Below are positions 35,981 through 48,634 of a stretch of DNA of 64,000 nucleotides, piece by piece. A program made the position numbers and the translations under genes. Origin of the DNA: Paragonimus westermani (taxonomy: Eukaryota > Platyhelminthes > Trematoda > Plagiorchiida > Troglotrematidae); the NCBI GenBank assembly GCA_008508345.1, contig QNGE01000839.1, forward strand, positions 1-64,000. Direction: 5' to 3'. Every line of letters starts with the position of its first letter. Position 1 is the first letter of the stretch. The notes beneath the pieces were generated by a model that worked only from the letters and a program-made list of their open reading frames with translations, had not been told where the DNA came from and searched no databases.

Positions 35981-37790
35981 CATCGTCATCATCATCATAG
36001 ACAGCAATACATCAGTGGTTCACACCAATGCCTAACTGCCACACAACCATGAAGAAACAGTAAACCCTATATAGGAAGAGAGAAGGAAGAAGAAGGGGAC
36101 GGGAAGGGATCTAACTAACGAAAATAACTACGTCCATATTCAAACATTCAGCATCAAGGTGCCTACACCCTGCAAACAAACAACCGAGCTGCAAGTGAGA
36201 GTAAGACGTCATCAGCCAGACAGCTTCTTTACGGCTTTCACTGCCCCGCGTCATTAAATGCACTCAATTCACGGACAACTCGGCCAAACAACGACAACAT
36301 TCACGCTACTGAGCTCGATTAGCCGCCATCTCATCTAGAGTCTCCAGCCACCGACTCTGTCAGTCGCGAGGGTCCCAGCCGGGGAGATGAAAACGACCCA
36401 CAGTGGCCAGCCCCTTCGTGAACGACATCATTTCCCTACGCCAGGCCATTATCTGACCAACTCGCACCTTACACCAGTTGGTCGCAGTGTCAGCGATCAG
36501 TGTTCGGTGTGGAAGACGACTAGCTGGCATCTTTAATACGTGACCTAACCATCTAAGCCTGTGTAAACGTAGAGACCGGACAAAAGAACTCGTTTGACAA
36601 TCACTACCAAACACCCACTTCCTAACCTCCTCGTTACTTACGCGCGATTGAACGCAGACATCGGTGGTCAAATACTTGAAGGCGGTTCACGTCTTCTACC
36701 CTGAGCGGCCAGGTCTCGCTACCGTAAAGTAATACGGCCCTCATCGTTGTCTCATATACGCCACATTTAACCTTCAAAGATATATCCCTCTGTCGCCAGA
36801 GATGTCTCAAATTAGCGAATACCACCCTGGCCTTAGAGATACGCGCCCCCATTTCATTCCCTACACCTCCGTCGCCGCCACCGCAGCTGATGCAGCTTCC
36901 CGGGTATACAAACGGGTCAACGACCTCCATGACTACATTATCTAACATCAAATCTACGTGGTCACAGCAATCCTGCAGAAGCACTTTGCATTTTGATGCT
37001 GCAAAGCGCACTCCGAAGTATTTAGCAGAACGCGAAATTGCGTCTAGCATTGCTTGTGCTGCTTGAAATTTGTCAAACAGCAACATCTTGTCGTCAGCAT
37101 AATCAGGATCAGTCAGTTTTTCACCAGATAGGGTGTCCACACCGGCTTCTTGTGAGTGCCGCAAATAATCCTCCATTATTTCGTCTATGGCGAAAGTAAA
37201 CAAAAATGGTGAGAGCGGACAGTCTTGACGTACGCCGCTCATGGTGCTGAAACTGTCAGACAGCTCACCGTAAACCCTAACCTGAGGTGAAGTATAGGAA
37301 TAGAACGCCGAGAGTACGTTCACGTACTTAGTCAGCACACCTCTGCGTCAGAGCGACTCCAAAAGTGTAGATCGATCCACCGAATCGAACGCACCGTTAT
37401 AGTCGAGAAATACAACAATTGTTGGCCAGCGGTACACATGACGCTGCTACAAAATTTGACGAAGAGTGAAAATGTGATCTATACATCCCCGCCCGGGGCG
37501 AAATCCTGCCTGTTCTTCCCTGATGCTTACGTCTCGAGCTGCAGTGAGTCAGTGAAGTACAATGGATACTAGAACCCTAGAAAGGACTGGGGTCAAACTA
37601 ATTCCTCTGTGGTTTTCACAAGAGCCCTTTATACCTTTCTTGAATGTAGGACCTATTATCGAGTGACCCCAACTCAAGAGGATAGTTTCCGTCGTCCACA
37701 CAAGTTGAAATAAATAAGTCAAAGCTTCTATAAATGCCTCCCACCTTCTTTGAAAAGTGCTGGCACTTCATCAGGAAGGACTCAAGAAAC
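35981..37790 (-). mobile_element. RTE-type non-LTR retrotransposon, 5'-truncated
   Basis: Minus-strand LINE. It starts inside the reverse transcriptase domain near 37790 and ends at a short ATG-type repeat at 35981-35999, typical of RTE elements. Gene order is reverse transcriptase, C-terminal region, 3' untranslated part. The family resembles the RTE/SR2 group of trematodes from memory of its motifs. The copy at 20210-20769 represents its last part. The endonuclease and N-terminal coding part are missing, so the copy cannot move by itself. Confidence 0.82.
36360..37790 (-). pseudogene. RTE reverse transcriptase, broken
   Basis: Reading the minus strand across frames: SCENHRGISLTPV, REEQAGFRPGRGCIDHIFTL, VVFLDYNGAFDSVDRS (motif A), then an open stretch of 234 codons (36634-37338) with GVRQDCPLSPFLF (motif B), YADD (motif C, 37090-37101) and YGSETWPLR. 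After a frameshift near 36640 it continues as SNEEVRKWVFGSDC and LHRLRWLGHVLKMPASRLP, the characteristic RTE C-terminus, ending at 36360. It carries several in-frame stops in the 5' part and at least two frameshifts. The catalytic aspartates are still present, but no functional protein can be made. Confidence 0.88.
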
Positions 37791-38911
37791 CCACTGAAAT
37801 GGTTGAACTATGTTCAGATTACTGGGCTCTTACTGCGGATATTTAATGCAAGTGGATGTAACAGCGTCCACTACTGGCACTAACATTGTATTCGAACGGT
37901 CTAAACTAAATCAGGCTTCAATTGCGTTCTTGGTAGAAATCATCAAACAGACATATCTATCGTGCAATCAAGATTTCAACTCCGATCTCGGGAACTAAAT
38001 TATTGCATAAGAACATTTCAATCGGAATTAACGGTTGAGTACATGGGAACACTACTCGGGACCACAACCAATGTTTTGAGTATAGAACGACTTATTCACA
38101 ATATGTATTCATTCATGGTGTCGGTGGTATTTCAGTTGGCATGGCTGCTATCTACAATCTTGCACGGATCAGACCAGCGCGTACTTTGGGGGCTGTGTCA
38201 TTAAGAGTGTAATCTACTAAGAGAACCGTATATTACACACAGAGTTGATGGCAGTGACAATCATTGAATTCATACTTCGCTTTATTCACCTGGCAGTTTG
38301 CTCAAATCCTTGCATCCAGTGGGATCGCACTGACAGCGGACGCTCCATGGAGGTCTACAGTGAACTATCACGTCATCATCATCGGGGTTCCGAAAAACCA
38401 TTCGGAAATGATTGTGGGTCCTTTAAAAAGTTAAATCCACGTGCGAATTTTGCAGTCAACTAAGTGTATGCAATATGTCAAACTGAAAACTCTGACTACT
38501 CGATAGTAGTGTGAAACGATTTCAAAACTGTGGGTTCAATTTGATATATAGACAACAGAATCTGGTCATGCGTTTGTATATGATAAACCGGTCGCGCCTA
38601 ACACCGGACTGATGATGCAATGGTTGAGAAGGTTGTCGGAGTTCTATTCAACGCAGTGGTAAGGGTACGTACAACTAACGGGCTCTAACAAGAGGAAGAC
38701 TTGAGTCAAAATCTTTCCGGAATAGGCTGAATAAACAGTTTGTTACAATCCAAAAATTGTTACCAGTTAACAGCGATGTTTCATTTCTATGGAACAAAAT
38801 CACCCACTGCTCATTAGTGTTATGGAGACGGAAAGGTTTGCGTTAGTATGGTACTATTATAAGTTGCTGTTGCCTGCGCAAAGGTCGTGGCCAACAAGTT
38901 TACGCTCGTTT
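37791..38911. other. non-coding DNA
   Basis: Only short frames and no recognisable repeat between the LINE and the PLE remnant. Confidence 0.45.
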
Positions 38912-39425
38912 TCAACAAACACAGACCATATCATGGGCTTGACTGATTGTGGGCCAGGGGAGGTTAAGTGTCCGCACGAACTTTTTCTGAGCGCAGAGGT
39001 CAGGGTTGCGCAATCGGATGCTGATGGCTTCGGCAACGGTCAACATTCGAAATCTCACCATTTTTGATCGATCCCTCGGCACTCGGTAGACAATCCGAAA
39101 AGCATCTTTCTTACTGACAGAATGACTGGAGTCGGTCAAGTGAGCAACAATCGCGCTTGAAACCGTTTTAATCACACCACTGTTCAACCACGCAGGATGG
39201 TGTTCACGCACTCTGTCCGGCAATCGCCTTCTAGTACGACCAATATATGCTGCTCGACACGAGCAAACAAATGAGTACACACAATAATTGGTTGTAAAAC
39301 ATGGAAGTTTGTCTTTGAGATGTGACATGATAACGGGCGTTGAACGGAAACTGATACACAATTGAGCGGCAAGGTAGGTTGTTTCGACTGACTTTCTCAG
39401 CTTTTTGGAGATAAGTTCGGCCATG
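38912..39425 (-). pseudogene. Penelope-like element, GIY-YIG endonuclease part
   Basis: An uninterrupted 171-codon stretch running out of the gap at 39426. It starts with a linker (KKLRKSVETTYLAAQL), then the GIY-YIG endonuclease core: YSFVCSCRAAYIGRTRRRL, DRVREHHPAW, and further the conserved tail FRIVYRVP, RFRMLTVAEAISIRLRNPDL and FVRTLNLPWPTI. PLEs encode a telomerase-related reverse transcriptase followed by this nuclease; the reverse transcriptase would lie in or beyond the gap. There is no stop or frameshift, so this is the youngest PLE piece in the window. Its last 129 coding-end bases are repeated inverted at 39705-39833; downstream of 38930 it diverges abruptly from the other copies. 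Confidence 0.85.
38930..39058. repeat. 129-bp exact inverted repeat, left arm
   Basis: Identical to the reverse complement of 39705-39833 over all 129 bases compared by eye. Both arms encode the C-terminus of the PLE protein and face away from the gap between them. The identity ends sharply just after the sequence CATGAT. Confidence 0.9.
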
Positions 39426-39704
39426 NNNNNNNNNNNNNNNNNNNNNNNNNNNNNNNNNNNNNNNNNNNNNNNNNNNNNNNNNNNNNNNNNNNNNNNNNNN
39501 NNNNNNNNNNNNNNNNNNNNNNNNNNNNNNNNNNNNNNNNNNNNNNNNNNNNNNNNNNNNNNNNNNNNNNNNNNNNNNNNNNNNNNNNNNNNNNNNNNNN
39601 NNNNNNNNNNNNNNNNNNNNNNNNNNNNNNNNNNNNNNNNNNNNNNNNNNNNNNNNNNNNNNNNNNNNNNNNNNNNNNNNNNNNNNNNNNNNNNNNNNNN
39701 NNNN
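39426..39704. other. assembly gap (279 N)
   Basis: Unresolved bases between two inverted PLE 3' ends. The true missing sequence may be longer than 279 bases. Confidence 0.99.
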
Positions 39705-40000
39705 GTGAGATTTCGAATGTTGACCGTTGCCGAAGCCATCAGCATCCGATTGCGCAACCCTGACCTCTGCGCTCAGAAAAAGTTCGTGCGGACACTTAAC
39801 CTCCCCTGGCCCACAATCAGTCAAGCCCATGATTTGGAACAGTGATCACGTAACTGATAACAAACATGTCGTCCTTAACCTATATTGACCGTTTTTCTGA
39901 CTTACACTAGTCATTTTTTAAAATTATTTTGTTGTAATTAGCCTGTTGATCAAACACAGAAAACAAGTCTTGTTCGCTACTTTGTCGTTCTCATGACAGA
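39705..40000 (+). mobile_element. Penelope-like element 3' end, plus strand
   Basis: The first 141 bases encode the PLE C-terminus (VRFRMLTVAEAIS, then FVRTLNLPWPTISQAHD) with a stop at 39843-39845. The following 150 bases (GATCACGTAACTG, then TGACCG, TTCTGACTT, ACAAGTCTTGTT, CGTTCTCATGACA) align with the same part of the copy at 58137-58430 and are its 3' untranslated region. The rest of the element is in the gap. Confidence 0.82.
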
Positions 40001-43000
40001 CCATATCGATTGATAAGCATGCCCTGTCTTCGGGAATACAGGATGAATTGCGGTTTGGCGTATAAAGTGACGAAGGAGTCTGCTGTTGTTAAGGGTAGTG
40101 CGTGCATAGAAAGCTCCACAAAGTCGCGCTTCCATTTGTGGACGAAGATCTCAAGTCAGTCTTATTCATATGAAGAAGTACAACCTCGTTTTACCAACGA
40201 AAAATGACATGGATTCATTCTGAATTACAGACGGTTACCCTTGCGAAAGGCATGTTATTTAGGAAGATTGCTGGGTCCGTTCTAATTAGAAAACGTCCAG
40301 GAAATGCGTGACACCATTCGTGAAAATGTTTCTTAAGTCTGGACTGAGACACGGCTATACTGTGTGTATGTGAATTTGACACAATTTACCTTAAAAAAGA
40401 AAGTGTGTCTGAGGGCGACGGTTTTCTTCTGGAAAGACGACCCTTAGTATGTAACACATTTGAACATGACTTGATCAAACAGGTGGGTCTGTCAAAGAAA
40501 ATTCTTTGTGCAGTTCGGATTTAGTCATGGAATTTGGGCATAAAATGACTCTCGGAAATTCAATGGAAAAGTCTGTTACCATCACAGTGTGATCACTGCC
40601 CGCGCTTTCATTTTCAGCGCAGTGATCATCACGAGCCGATAATTTTTAATCATTCTGGTTATATTTGTAGTCTACGAGATACGTCTGGTTGGTTGGCTCA
40701 AGAAAGAATAGTGGGTTTCCATCCGTACTTATGTTGCTGTAGATCACTGAGACAGGAGTTGAGGATAGACGCACGAGGTTATATGCGGATGATTTCTTCA
40801 ACCGCAACCAGAGAGTTGAAAAGTACCGCTAAGTTGTAAGAAAGTCTAATGTTTTAAGTTTTTCATTGCAACTTATCGTGTTCAGATACATTCAACCAGT
40901 AAGCTTGCGTAGTATTCGGTTGACAGCTTGTTAAAGCAGAAAAGATAACGGGGAGAATAATTGGTCAAAATTACAGTAGAGTTTAAAAATAGCACTTCTG
41001 ACCTGTTACACGATGGCTTGAGATGATCTTGGAAGTCAACACTTGCGCTTCAAAAGTGAAGCATGCAAGACTTATAAAAGTCTTTATATCTATGACTATA
41101 AGAGGTCCACTCATATTGCCACAAGTGAAAGCGATTCAATGAGTGTAGATGACCTCTCAGGGAATAAACCGATTTGTAGTATGTTGCTATCTTTTAAAAG
41201 GTACCAAGTGAATCCTGTTAGTTTCTGTCAATGGAGTTTCTCGAAGGACATCAATAGTAACTAACCTGTAGAATAAGTTTGAATTACAGTCTAGCTTTAA
41301 TATAATAACAATAATTACCAGACGGGGAAAAACTTGTCACAGAGTTTGGTTGGACTTTAAACCATTACTAGGTATAACCAGTTTGATAAACTGTTGAAAT
41401 GCCGTCCAACTGGTACGAATTTCAGTATGTGAGATAGTACAAAAGATTACCTTCAGTGTCTGCCGCTGAAAGAATCCTTGAGAGTTTCGTTATGTCTCAC
41501 GTACTCATCAAAATTGTACGAACCCTGTGAACCGAATACGCTGGAACCCCATAGTTTTTTTCTGTTAGTCATTTCTTTGACGAAATATATATCGTCCGTT
41601 TTGTGGCTGCCCTTGTTAGTAGAGGCTCAGCCCAACTAAATACGGACAAACATACATGACGCCCTGGTCAGAATGTTGACCTTGCTCACGCTGGTTTATA
41701 TTCAATATTCCAGCGACCTTGGTTTGCCTTCTGTGAATGTCTCATAAATTAGCTGATTCCGAAATTGTTCGGCTGTTGGGAAGTTCGACTACTAACCACT
41801 CAACAATATGTTCCAGTGATGTGACCGTTTCTGTCCTGACTTAGCTATCTCGATAAAATGTAGTAAAAATGTGAACTTGTATGCCGCAAAAAGCGAGCAC
41901 TATGCATTGTAACCAGAAACAGTTTAACCTAGTACACGAGTAATCCATGAGCGTGTGTTGACAGTGTTACTAATGTAGGCTGTGTTAATATATCACGGGC
42001 CATATATTTTTAGGCCAAAGGTTGATTTTGAAAACCGCAGCTCCGACACAAACCGAAATCGTAACCCACAAAAAGAAGTGGTAATCACGCGGACGAAAAA
42101 ACGGACAATTTTTCTTTTCACATTAGATAGCAGAAGATGGAATTGAAGATATGTCGCAGTGAAAGCAATTTTTTTCGACCTGATCTACCATTTGTGACAA
42201 GAAAATTTTTTCCCACTTGACTAGCAACATTTCAAAATTCAAATGGAATAAGAGAATTATTTTCAACATATCAACACAACCATAGGTTTCAGACGGTTAC
42301 AGTTATCTAAAATGATAGCTTAGAAGCGCAAATTACGAAACGTTTTTGCCGTTGTGCAAGTAAGGCGAGTTGTTTCTTTGTTCGAACTAATGTGAATAAC
42401 TTTTCCGGTGTTACTGTGAGGTAAACAAGTAAACAATACTCTTCAGTGCTGCTGTCTTGACGTCAATCTACGGCGCAGGCGCACGTATGTTGAACGATAA
42501 TTGGAGCGGTTTTCCTCTTCGGTGTTCTCGAGGATACTCTGAATTCCAGGCGTACCTTATCCAAAGCACCGAATGACCCGCTGGATGTTGAATCACACAA
42601 CAAACCCAAAAACTGAATAAGGTTCAGCCGTCATCATTATCCATCATAACGCTAATTATTTCCCTTTTTCTGCATGAGTTGTATAGTCAGTATTGGGCAA
42701 GTTGCGAAAACACTAGTGCCAAAACACGGTCATTCATGAGAACACATTTGCGGTGGAATCGTCATTATGTCTCAGCAACAAGTTCACTTGATGGAATAGT
42801 CTTACAACTGACGAAGTTGGCTGTGTCCGGTCGCGACCGATTATTCTTCAAAATGTCATACCAAACTCATCTCCGATTTAGCCTCAGAGGTAAATTCCAC
42901 CGGTCACTGAAGCTAAGACGACCGCAATGATTGCCAACTGTTTGCCTTACATAAGCCAGCCAGTGGTCGACTTGTTCAGTTACTGGAGGCAGTACGGATA

Positions 43001-46000
43001 ACAGGAGCTCAGATGGTTTCTGAATATCAACTCAAGGAGACCGAAGCTGGGTATACTGATCCCACTTTGACAACCCCAGCTCCCATTTTGCTTAATGATG
43101 GCCGATCGCTTGTCTGATTGACCTGAACACAGTAAGTATCCGGTATCTTACATTCCGATCAAATGTGGTCGATTACCGGGAAGGACGTTGTCTTCCTTTG
43201 AATTATACCATACATTTGAAATAATCGTCAAGTTAACGACGTAATGCTCTGATATTTTAGACAGATGCTAATTGTCGAAATAACTTATTATGCTCTGCCA
43301 TGAACACTGATTTATATTAAATGGACCATACATCGTTTCAAGCTATTGGAGAGGGGTTATTACTGTTAGTATTGCCGTAATAGAAATAACGACAAACACC
43401 TGGATGAGTACTCTTCATTTTTGATGCTTTTTTGTTGGTCAATTTTTGTATATGTCAGAAGTTCCAACTTCTTGGTGAACGAGTTTATCAAGTTAGCAGA
43501 ATATGAGGGAAGTATTCCGTCGTTTGACAAATAATTCGTCCTACATGAATACGATCAACTTTTCAATCTGCAAAACGCGATCGAACCAAAGGAATCAGAA
43601 ACCTCAACAAAAACTCCAGATTCATAAGTTTGTCCGACACGTTTCTCTGACACGTTTATCTGATCGTATTATATTGCTCTCTGAAGCGTTTGGAACACCC
43701 TTGTGCTCGTTTTGACTATTTTTTTCCGTGGAAGAGGAACAAGGAGGACATGTCAGCAAGGTGTCATTTATCAAATGCATTTCATGTTGAAAAATCTTGA
43801 CTGCTTACTTATGACTAGGCAGGTCACATCATAGTTTGCGTTACGTTGCACTCGACATGTTACCTAACTTAACTGCTATCATGTCACTTGCTTGAAAATT
43901 GTACATACACACATTGAGCACAAGACGGAATCGTGAAATGATCGAACTTTTATCACGTGTTAATAAGCCATATTCAAAGATCGAACTTCACTGAGGTATG
44001 TTACCTTCAATTCTAGCGTCATCAGTAATCATTTAAAGGAGCTTATCCGACGAACATTCGAATTGATGTGCGTCTAACAATGAAAGGCGATCGGCTGCCA
44101 TGTTTTTCTTGTTTCTGTTCCACAGAAAAGATAATCAAAACGAGCACGTAGGTGTTGCAAACACTTCATAGAATAATATAATACGATCAATTGTCCGACA
44201 AATATGTGGAGTTAACGTTCTTGTTGGGGTTTCCACTCCACTTGTTAGATCGCGTTTTACAAATTGAAAAGTCAACCGTATTTATTTGAGATGAATTATC
44301 TGTCAAACAAAGGAATACCTCCCTCATATCCTGCTTAAACGATGAATCCGTTGACTGTGAAATGAGGGCCTACGATTTTCATAAATTAATCCTACGTCCA
44401 TGCCGGATTGATCGATTGGTAAATGTACAGTTACTCATCATTCAAAAAATGGTTGGAGTTTATTTCGTTTCCAGACTGCCGCGTAAACATGCAAACTCTT
44501 CAATCAGCCTAAATGGAGCAAAACTTACGCAGATAGATGGGGTCACACCCACTCAAGTTGTGCTTTCAATTAGAAAACAAGTTACAGTGTTCCGGACGCA
44601 GACATGAGGATCAGTTAGTTACTTGATCGCACTTTAAAAATTGTTTCCACTAAATGACCGGGCATCGTCATCATTCAGAAAAAATTTAGAACAGCTCATG
44701 TGTAACATTTTTGTTCACAGTCATCGTTGTATCCAACGCATGACAACTAATAAAACGTTACAAGCAAGCACCTACCAAGAAATCCTGAAAACTTTTCCAA
44801 CTACATTAATATAAGAACGGTAGGCCAGTCGTGGGTGTGGTTATCATCTTGTCGAACAAATCACAAAACAAACCTCAGTGTTTTGGATGCATTTGAACGT
44901 AGTCAAAAAAGGGCGAACAAGGCTAACGACCTTTGATCAGACCAAAAGTGGGCGTGTGTCTGAAACGCACAAAAGAGCAGAAGAGTACACCTCACATAGC
45001 GGCTGACCAAATGGGATCAGTTGGAAGCCAACTACGACACAGGTATTAGGTAAGCAAACGTTTGCAATTTGTTATGCTGCCTGTCCAAGCCCGCCGTTAG
45101 AAGATGTGTGCTTGAGCCAATTAAAAGTTAAGAAACTTGGCACACTGTTGGAAAGTAAGTATTTCTGTCACCAACATTTTGCTGTTGACATCGCGGTTCA
45201 CAAAACAGGTTTCTTCTCAAGTATATCACTTCAGCAGTATGCTTTCTTCATATTTCCGTGTTAAACATCGCGGCGGATAATACCTGTAGGTTTCTGCATC
45301 AAGAATATTCGGGGTACGTCAACGGACTTCTACAAAAAGAAATATATCCTAAGCTTTCTAGGATAGAACTGTCGATTGTTGTTAACGGGCTCGTATCACC
45401 TATATAAAACGACATCTGGTGTGAGAACTTTTCAGTGAAGTTGACAGCATTTTCTAAACGATTTTCCCAAGGCAATGCTTTGAGGCTGCACGAGAAGGTC
45501 CGTCCTGGACTACCCGTCTGGAGAAACCTAGTGTCCAGAACCTAACAAAACGGTGTATCGAGAGTAGGGCGGAAATTAACGTTAAGTAATGTTTGCCCAT
45601 TAGAGGCCAAGCTACAGGTTTGTTCACTTTTTACTGAAACAATTTGATTAACTGCATTTTTCCAACTGCAGCCCAGTACAGTGAGTTCATATCATCTGCA
45701 GCCAACTCCTTCGACCTCAGAACTAATGAGACACTCCTCGTATTTGAAAGAAACACTAGGTTGTTTCTCGTCTATTTGTGTGTGAAAAATTCGCTCATCA
45801 ACATTTTGGAAGAATTTATAACTTACGGTTATAATTAAATCTAATTGCAGAAGTTAATTAGCAGTCTACGAAATAGTACTTTGCATTTGGTGTAACCCGA
45901 TATTACAATTTGCTAACTGGATCATTGTGTTTGAGGGAAGGTGGTCAATTGTAAACCCATTCCTTCAACTCGTGGTGAAACTTCAAGAACAGACGCAAAT

Positions 46001-47470
46001 GTTTCACGTGTAGCGACAGTTCGCGACGTTTGAACACAGAACGCTAACTTAGGATTGTCTTTGTCTAAGTTGATCTGAATTTTCTAGGAGATTTGAAAAG
46101 TGTGGGCGTTCTGTTTCGTCAAGGAAAAACTGGACAGATGACTTCAATCTTCATTTAAGTAGTCGGATAATTACGAAGCCTGACGTAAGTTCAGCCACGT
46201 GATAACTGAGAGGTACCAGCGCATCCTAGTAAATTCTTAACAACTTGCTATACACGATATTCCTGGGAAAACATAAATGATTGCGGATCCATATCAATGT
46301 GGAGAATTGCTGTGTTCATTTCACATGAAAACTCAAGTGAACTAATTGTATTCTTCTGGTCAATAGCCCACAGATTATACGTCAATGTTTAACCTATAAA
46401 AGTTTAACACATCAACGCGATTATGCTGCTACAGCAAGCCGATAACCCAAGAATACCAACAAGGTCCCATGTTCCATCAACTGGCAAATTAATTCTGTCT
46501 GCAAGCCGCGTAACAGTAAATAATACCACTCAAAACATATTGAACGTCTGATGAGTAACCAGTCAAACTTTCTGTCTTGAAGCTTTCATATGAATCTAAA
46601 ACCGATGTGCAAGTTTTTGTCATCTTTAGTTTAACTACGTTTGTGTTTATTGGATATACCGAATGCTAGGCTACTCGAAGAAAGATGATGTTTTAATGGC
46701 TATGATATCAGCTGGACTAGCAGAGTTAGGGTAGAGTGCAATCGCATTCTTCTAAACGTTGGCCACATTCATACTAATTTGACTAACAATAGAGCTAACT
46801 ACAAACTAACTTCCACTCATAATGTAAGATAGCCGTCAACAGTTAGCGTTCACGAAATCGAATATATGGGATAGACAAAACACGCAGTGGAAAAATTTGA
46901 TTTTTCTTGACCCTAGGCAAAAAAGAAACTTCCTGATCAGTTCTTCAGAGATGGTTGAATTGTACGAATTTGTGGTACTTTATGTACATCTGATACCTGC
47001 CTTAGCTTAAGTCGCCTAATCGTTCACTTAACACAATCCACTACACCTCGTGTGTGCATGTCGTATAAAATACGCATTCAGTGTGTGTTCAACATTGAGT
47101 GCCAAAATGATTATCAGCTGGCAATCTTCTCCAATTGACCCATAATTCTCCTTTATTTCGATATTTCAGTTTCGGAACAACGGCAGACGTGCAAAACTAT
47201 ATGAAATTCTTCGACAGGTAGATCAATCAAAGTAGTTGTCTTCCTCCATAGTTGTCAGGCTAACAAAATTAGAGCTCCGGTTTAATTGGGGTTGAACAAC
47301 TGTACGTAGGCTTCCCAGAACAGAAGAATCATTCTCCATTCTGCAAATTCACAAGAAATGGCAACCGAAAAATTGGAATTGCAATGTGTTGATAAATGTC
47401 CGCATACTGATCAAGTGACAGTCACAAAGATCAGTCAAATAATGGCACAGCGAGACTTTTCTTCGCGTTT
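40001..47470. other. non-coding DNA, nothing recognised
   Basis: About 7.5 kb with frames of at most 83 codons and no recognisable domain, RNA or repeat. Probably intergenic upstream of the kinase gene. Confidence 0.5.
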
Positions 47471-47474
47471 CGGT

Positions 47475-47484
47475 GTATTTAAAA
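47475..47484 (+). promoter_or_regulatory. possible TATA-like box of the kinase gene
   Basis: TATTTAAAAG lies about 115 bases before the kinase ATG, at a distance compatible with a short 5' untranslated region. AT-rich matches are common in this DNA, so this is weak. Confidence 0.3.
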
Positions 47485-47596
47485 GTGCGTCGATCAATAA
47501 TAGCAGCAATGAACAACTGCTGACTGATAGGCGCTAACAGTGGCGTAATGAAACACCACTATGAAACATCTTAATCGGATCGGTTACTTTTAAACT

Positions 47597-48634
47597 ATGC
47601 CAACGAGACAAGCTGAATTCGACGAAATTTTGGCAGAAAAAACCAAGGAGTTCCACGAGGTCTATCTCAATCCACCGAAAGAAGAAGTTTCTCTGGAGGA
47701 TTTCGAGCGCATAAGAACTCTCGGTCGAGGAGCATTTGGACGTGTGGTTCTCGTTCGTCATTGGGACAAAGATACGTATTATGCCTTGAAAATATTGTCA
47801 AAAATTGAGATTGTAAAAAGCAGACAAATAGACAATGCGATCAATGAAAAGCGTATCTTAGCCGCCTGTAACTTTCCCTTCATCATACGGTTATTTTACA
47901 GTTTCAAGGATAACAGTTATCTTTACATGGTGATGGAATTTGTGATTGGTGGAGAAATGTTCACATTACTCAGAAATATGCGTCGGTTTCCGGACAACAT
48001 GGTTAAATTTTATGCTGCGCAGGTCGTTATGGCCTTCGAATACTTGCACCTTCTCACGATTGCGTATCGGGATTTAAAGCCAGAAAATTTACTAATAACC
48101 GGTGAAGGTTTCCTTAAAGTGGCTGACTTGGGTTTCGCAAAAATGATCCCAAAAGACAAACGCACTTGGACTTTATGCGGAACTCCAGACTACATGGCAC
48201 CGGAAATAATAATGAGCAAAGGTTATCACTGTGCTGTAGATTGGTGGGCTCTTGGTGTGTTGTTGTACGAGATGACCACAGGTTTTCCACCATTTATGCA
48301 CCAAGACCAGATGAAAACGTTCGAACACATCATATCTGGGAAGGTTAAATTTACGAATAATTTCGGCCCTGAATTGAAGGATCTAATTCGAAATTTGATC
48401 CAAGTTGATCTGAGTAGACGATATGGAAACTTGAAAAATGGTATCCAGGACATTAAAGATCATGCGTATTTCACCGATTTGGACTGGATTCAATTATACC
48501 AAATGCAAGTGCGTCCGCCTTTCAAACCCAAATACAAGGGTCCAGCTGACACCAGCTGCTTTGAGAATTGGGAGGAAGAGACATTGAAAATTGCGGATAA
48601 AGAAAAATTCAAAGTTGAATTTGAAGATTTCTAG
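47597..48634 (+). CDS. cAMP-dependent protein kinase catalytic subunit, intronless, divergent
   Basis: A complete 345-residue AGC kinase most like PKA catalytic subunit (about 350 residues), which phosphorylates Ser/Thr in RRxS/T sites when released from its regulatory subunit. Seen: glycine loop GRGAFGRV (43-50), Lys65, helix C Glu84, YRDLKPEN (157-164, catalytic Asp159), DLG (177-179) in place of DFG, activation loop RTWTLCGTP with Thr192, APE (201-203), DWWALG (215-220), and the C-tail ending in the hydrophobic motif FEDF. Glu120, Glu163 and Glu225, matching the acidic residues that bind substrate arginines, are kept. Differences: no glycine at position 2, so no N-myristoylation; alanine 333 where the turn-motif serine (Ser338 in mammals) stands. 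The start is firm: a stop codon lies two codons upstream. A single exon in a genome of this kind suggests an old retrogene. It is intact, hence probably functional and selected. PRKX is a less likely alternative. Confidence 0.93.
   Translation: MPTRQAEFDEILAEKTKEFHEVYLNPPKEEVSLEDFERIRTLGRGAFGRVVLVRHWDKDTYYALKILSKIEIVKSRQIDNAINEKRILAACNFPFIIRLFYSFKDNSYLYMVMEFVIGGEMFTLLRNMRRFPDNMVKFYAAQVVMAFEYLHLLTIAYRDLKPENLLITGEGFLKVADLGFAKMIPKDKRTWTLCGTPDYMAPEIIMSKGYHCAVDWWALGVLLYEMTTGFPPFMHQDQMKTFEHIISGKVKFTNNFGPELKDLIRNLIQVDLSRRYGNLKNGIQDIKDHAYFTDLDWIQLYQMQVRPPFKPKYKGPADTSCFENWEEETLKIADKEKFKVEFEDF

Noticed and set aside
37740..37775. CTGATGA followed by an AGTGC/GCACT hairpin on the minus strand, like a hammerhead
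   Set aside because: It lies in frame within the LINE reverse transcriptase (reads PDEVPALF) and is not followed by GAAAC.
37800..38463. Three consecutive small plus-strand frames, considered as a possible multi-exon gene
   Set aside because: No homology, no matching splice sites seen, and frames of 62-80 codons are background.
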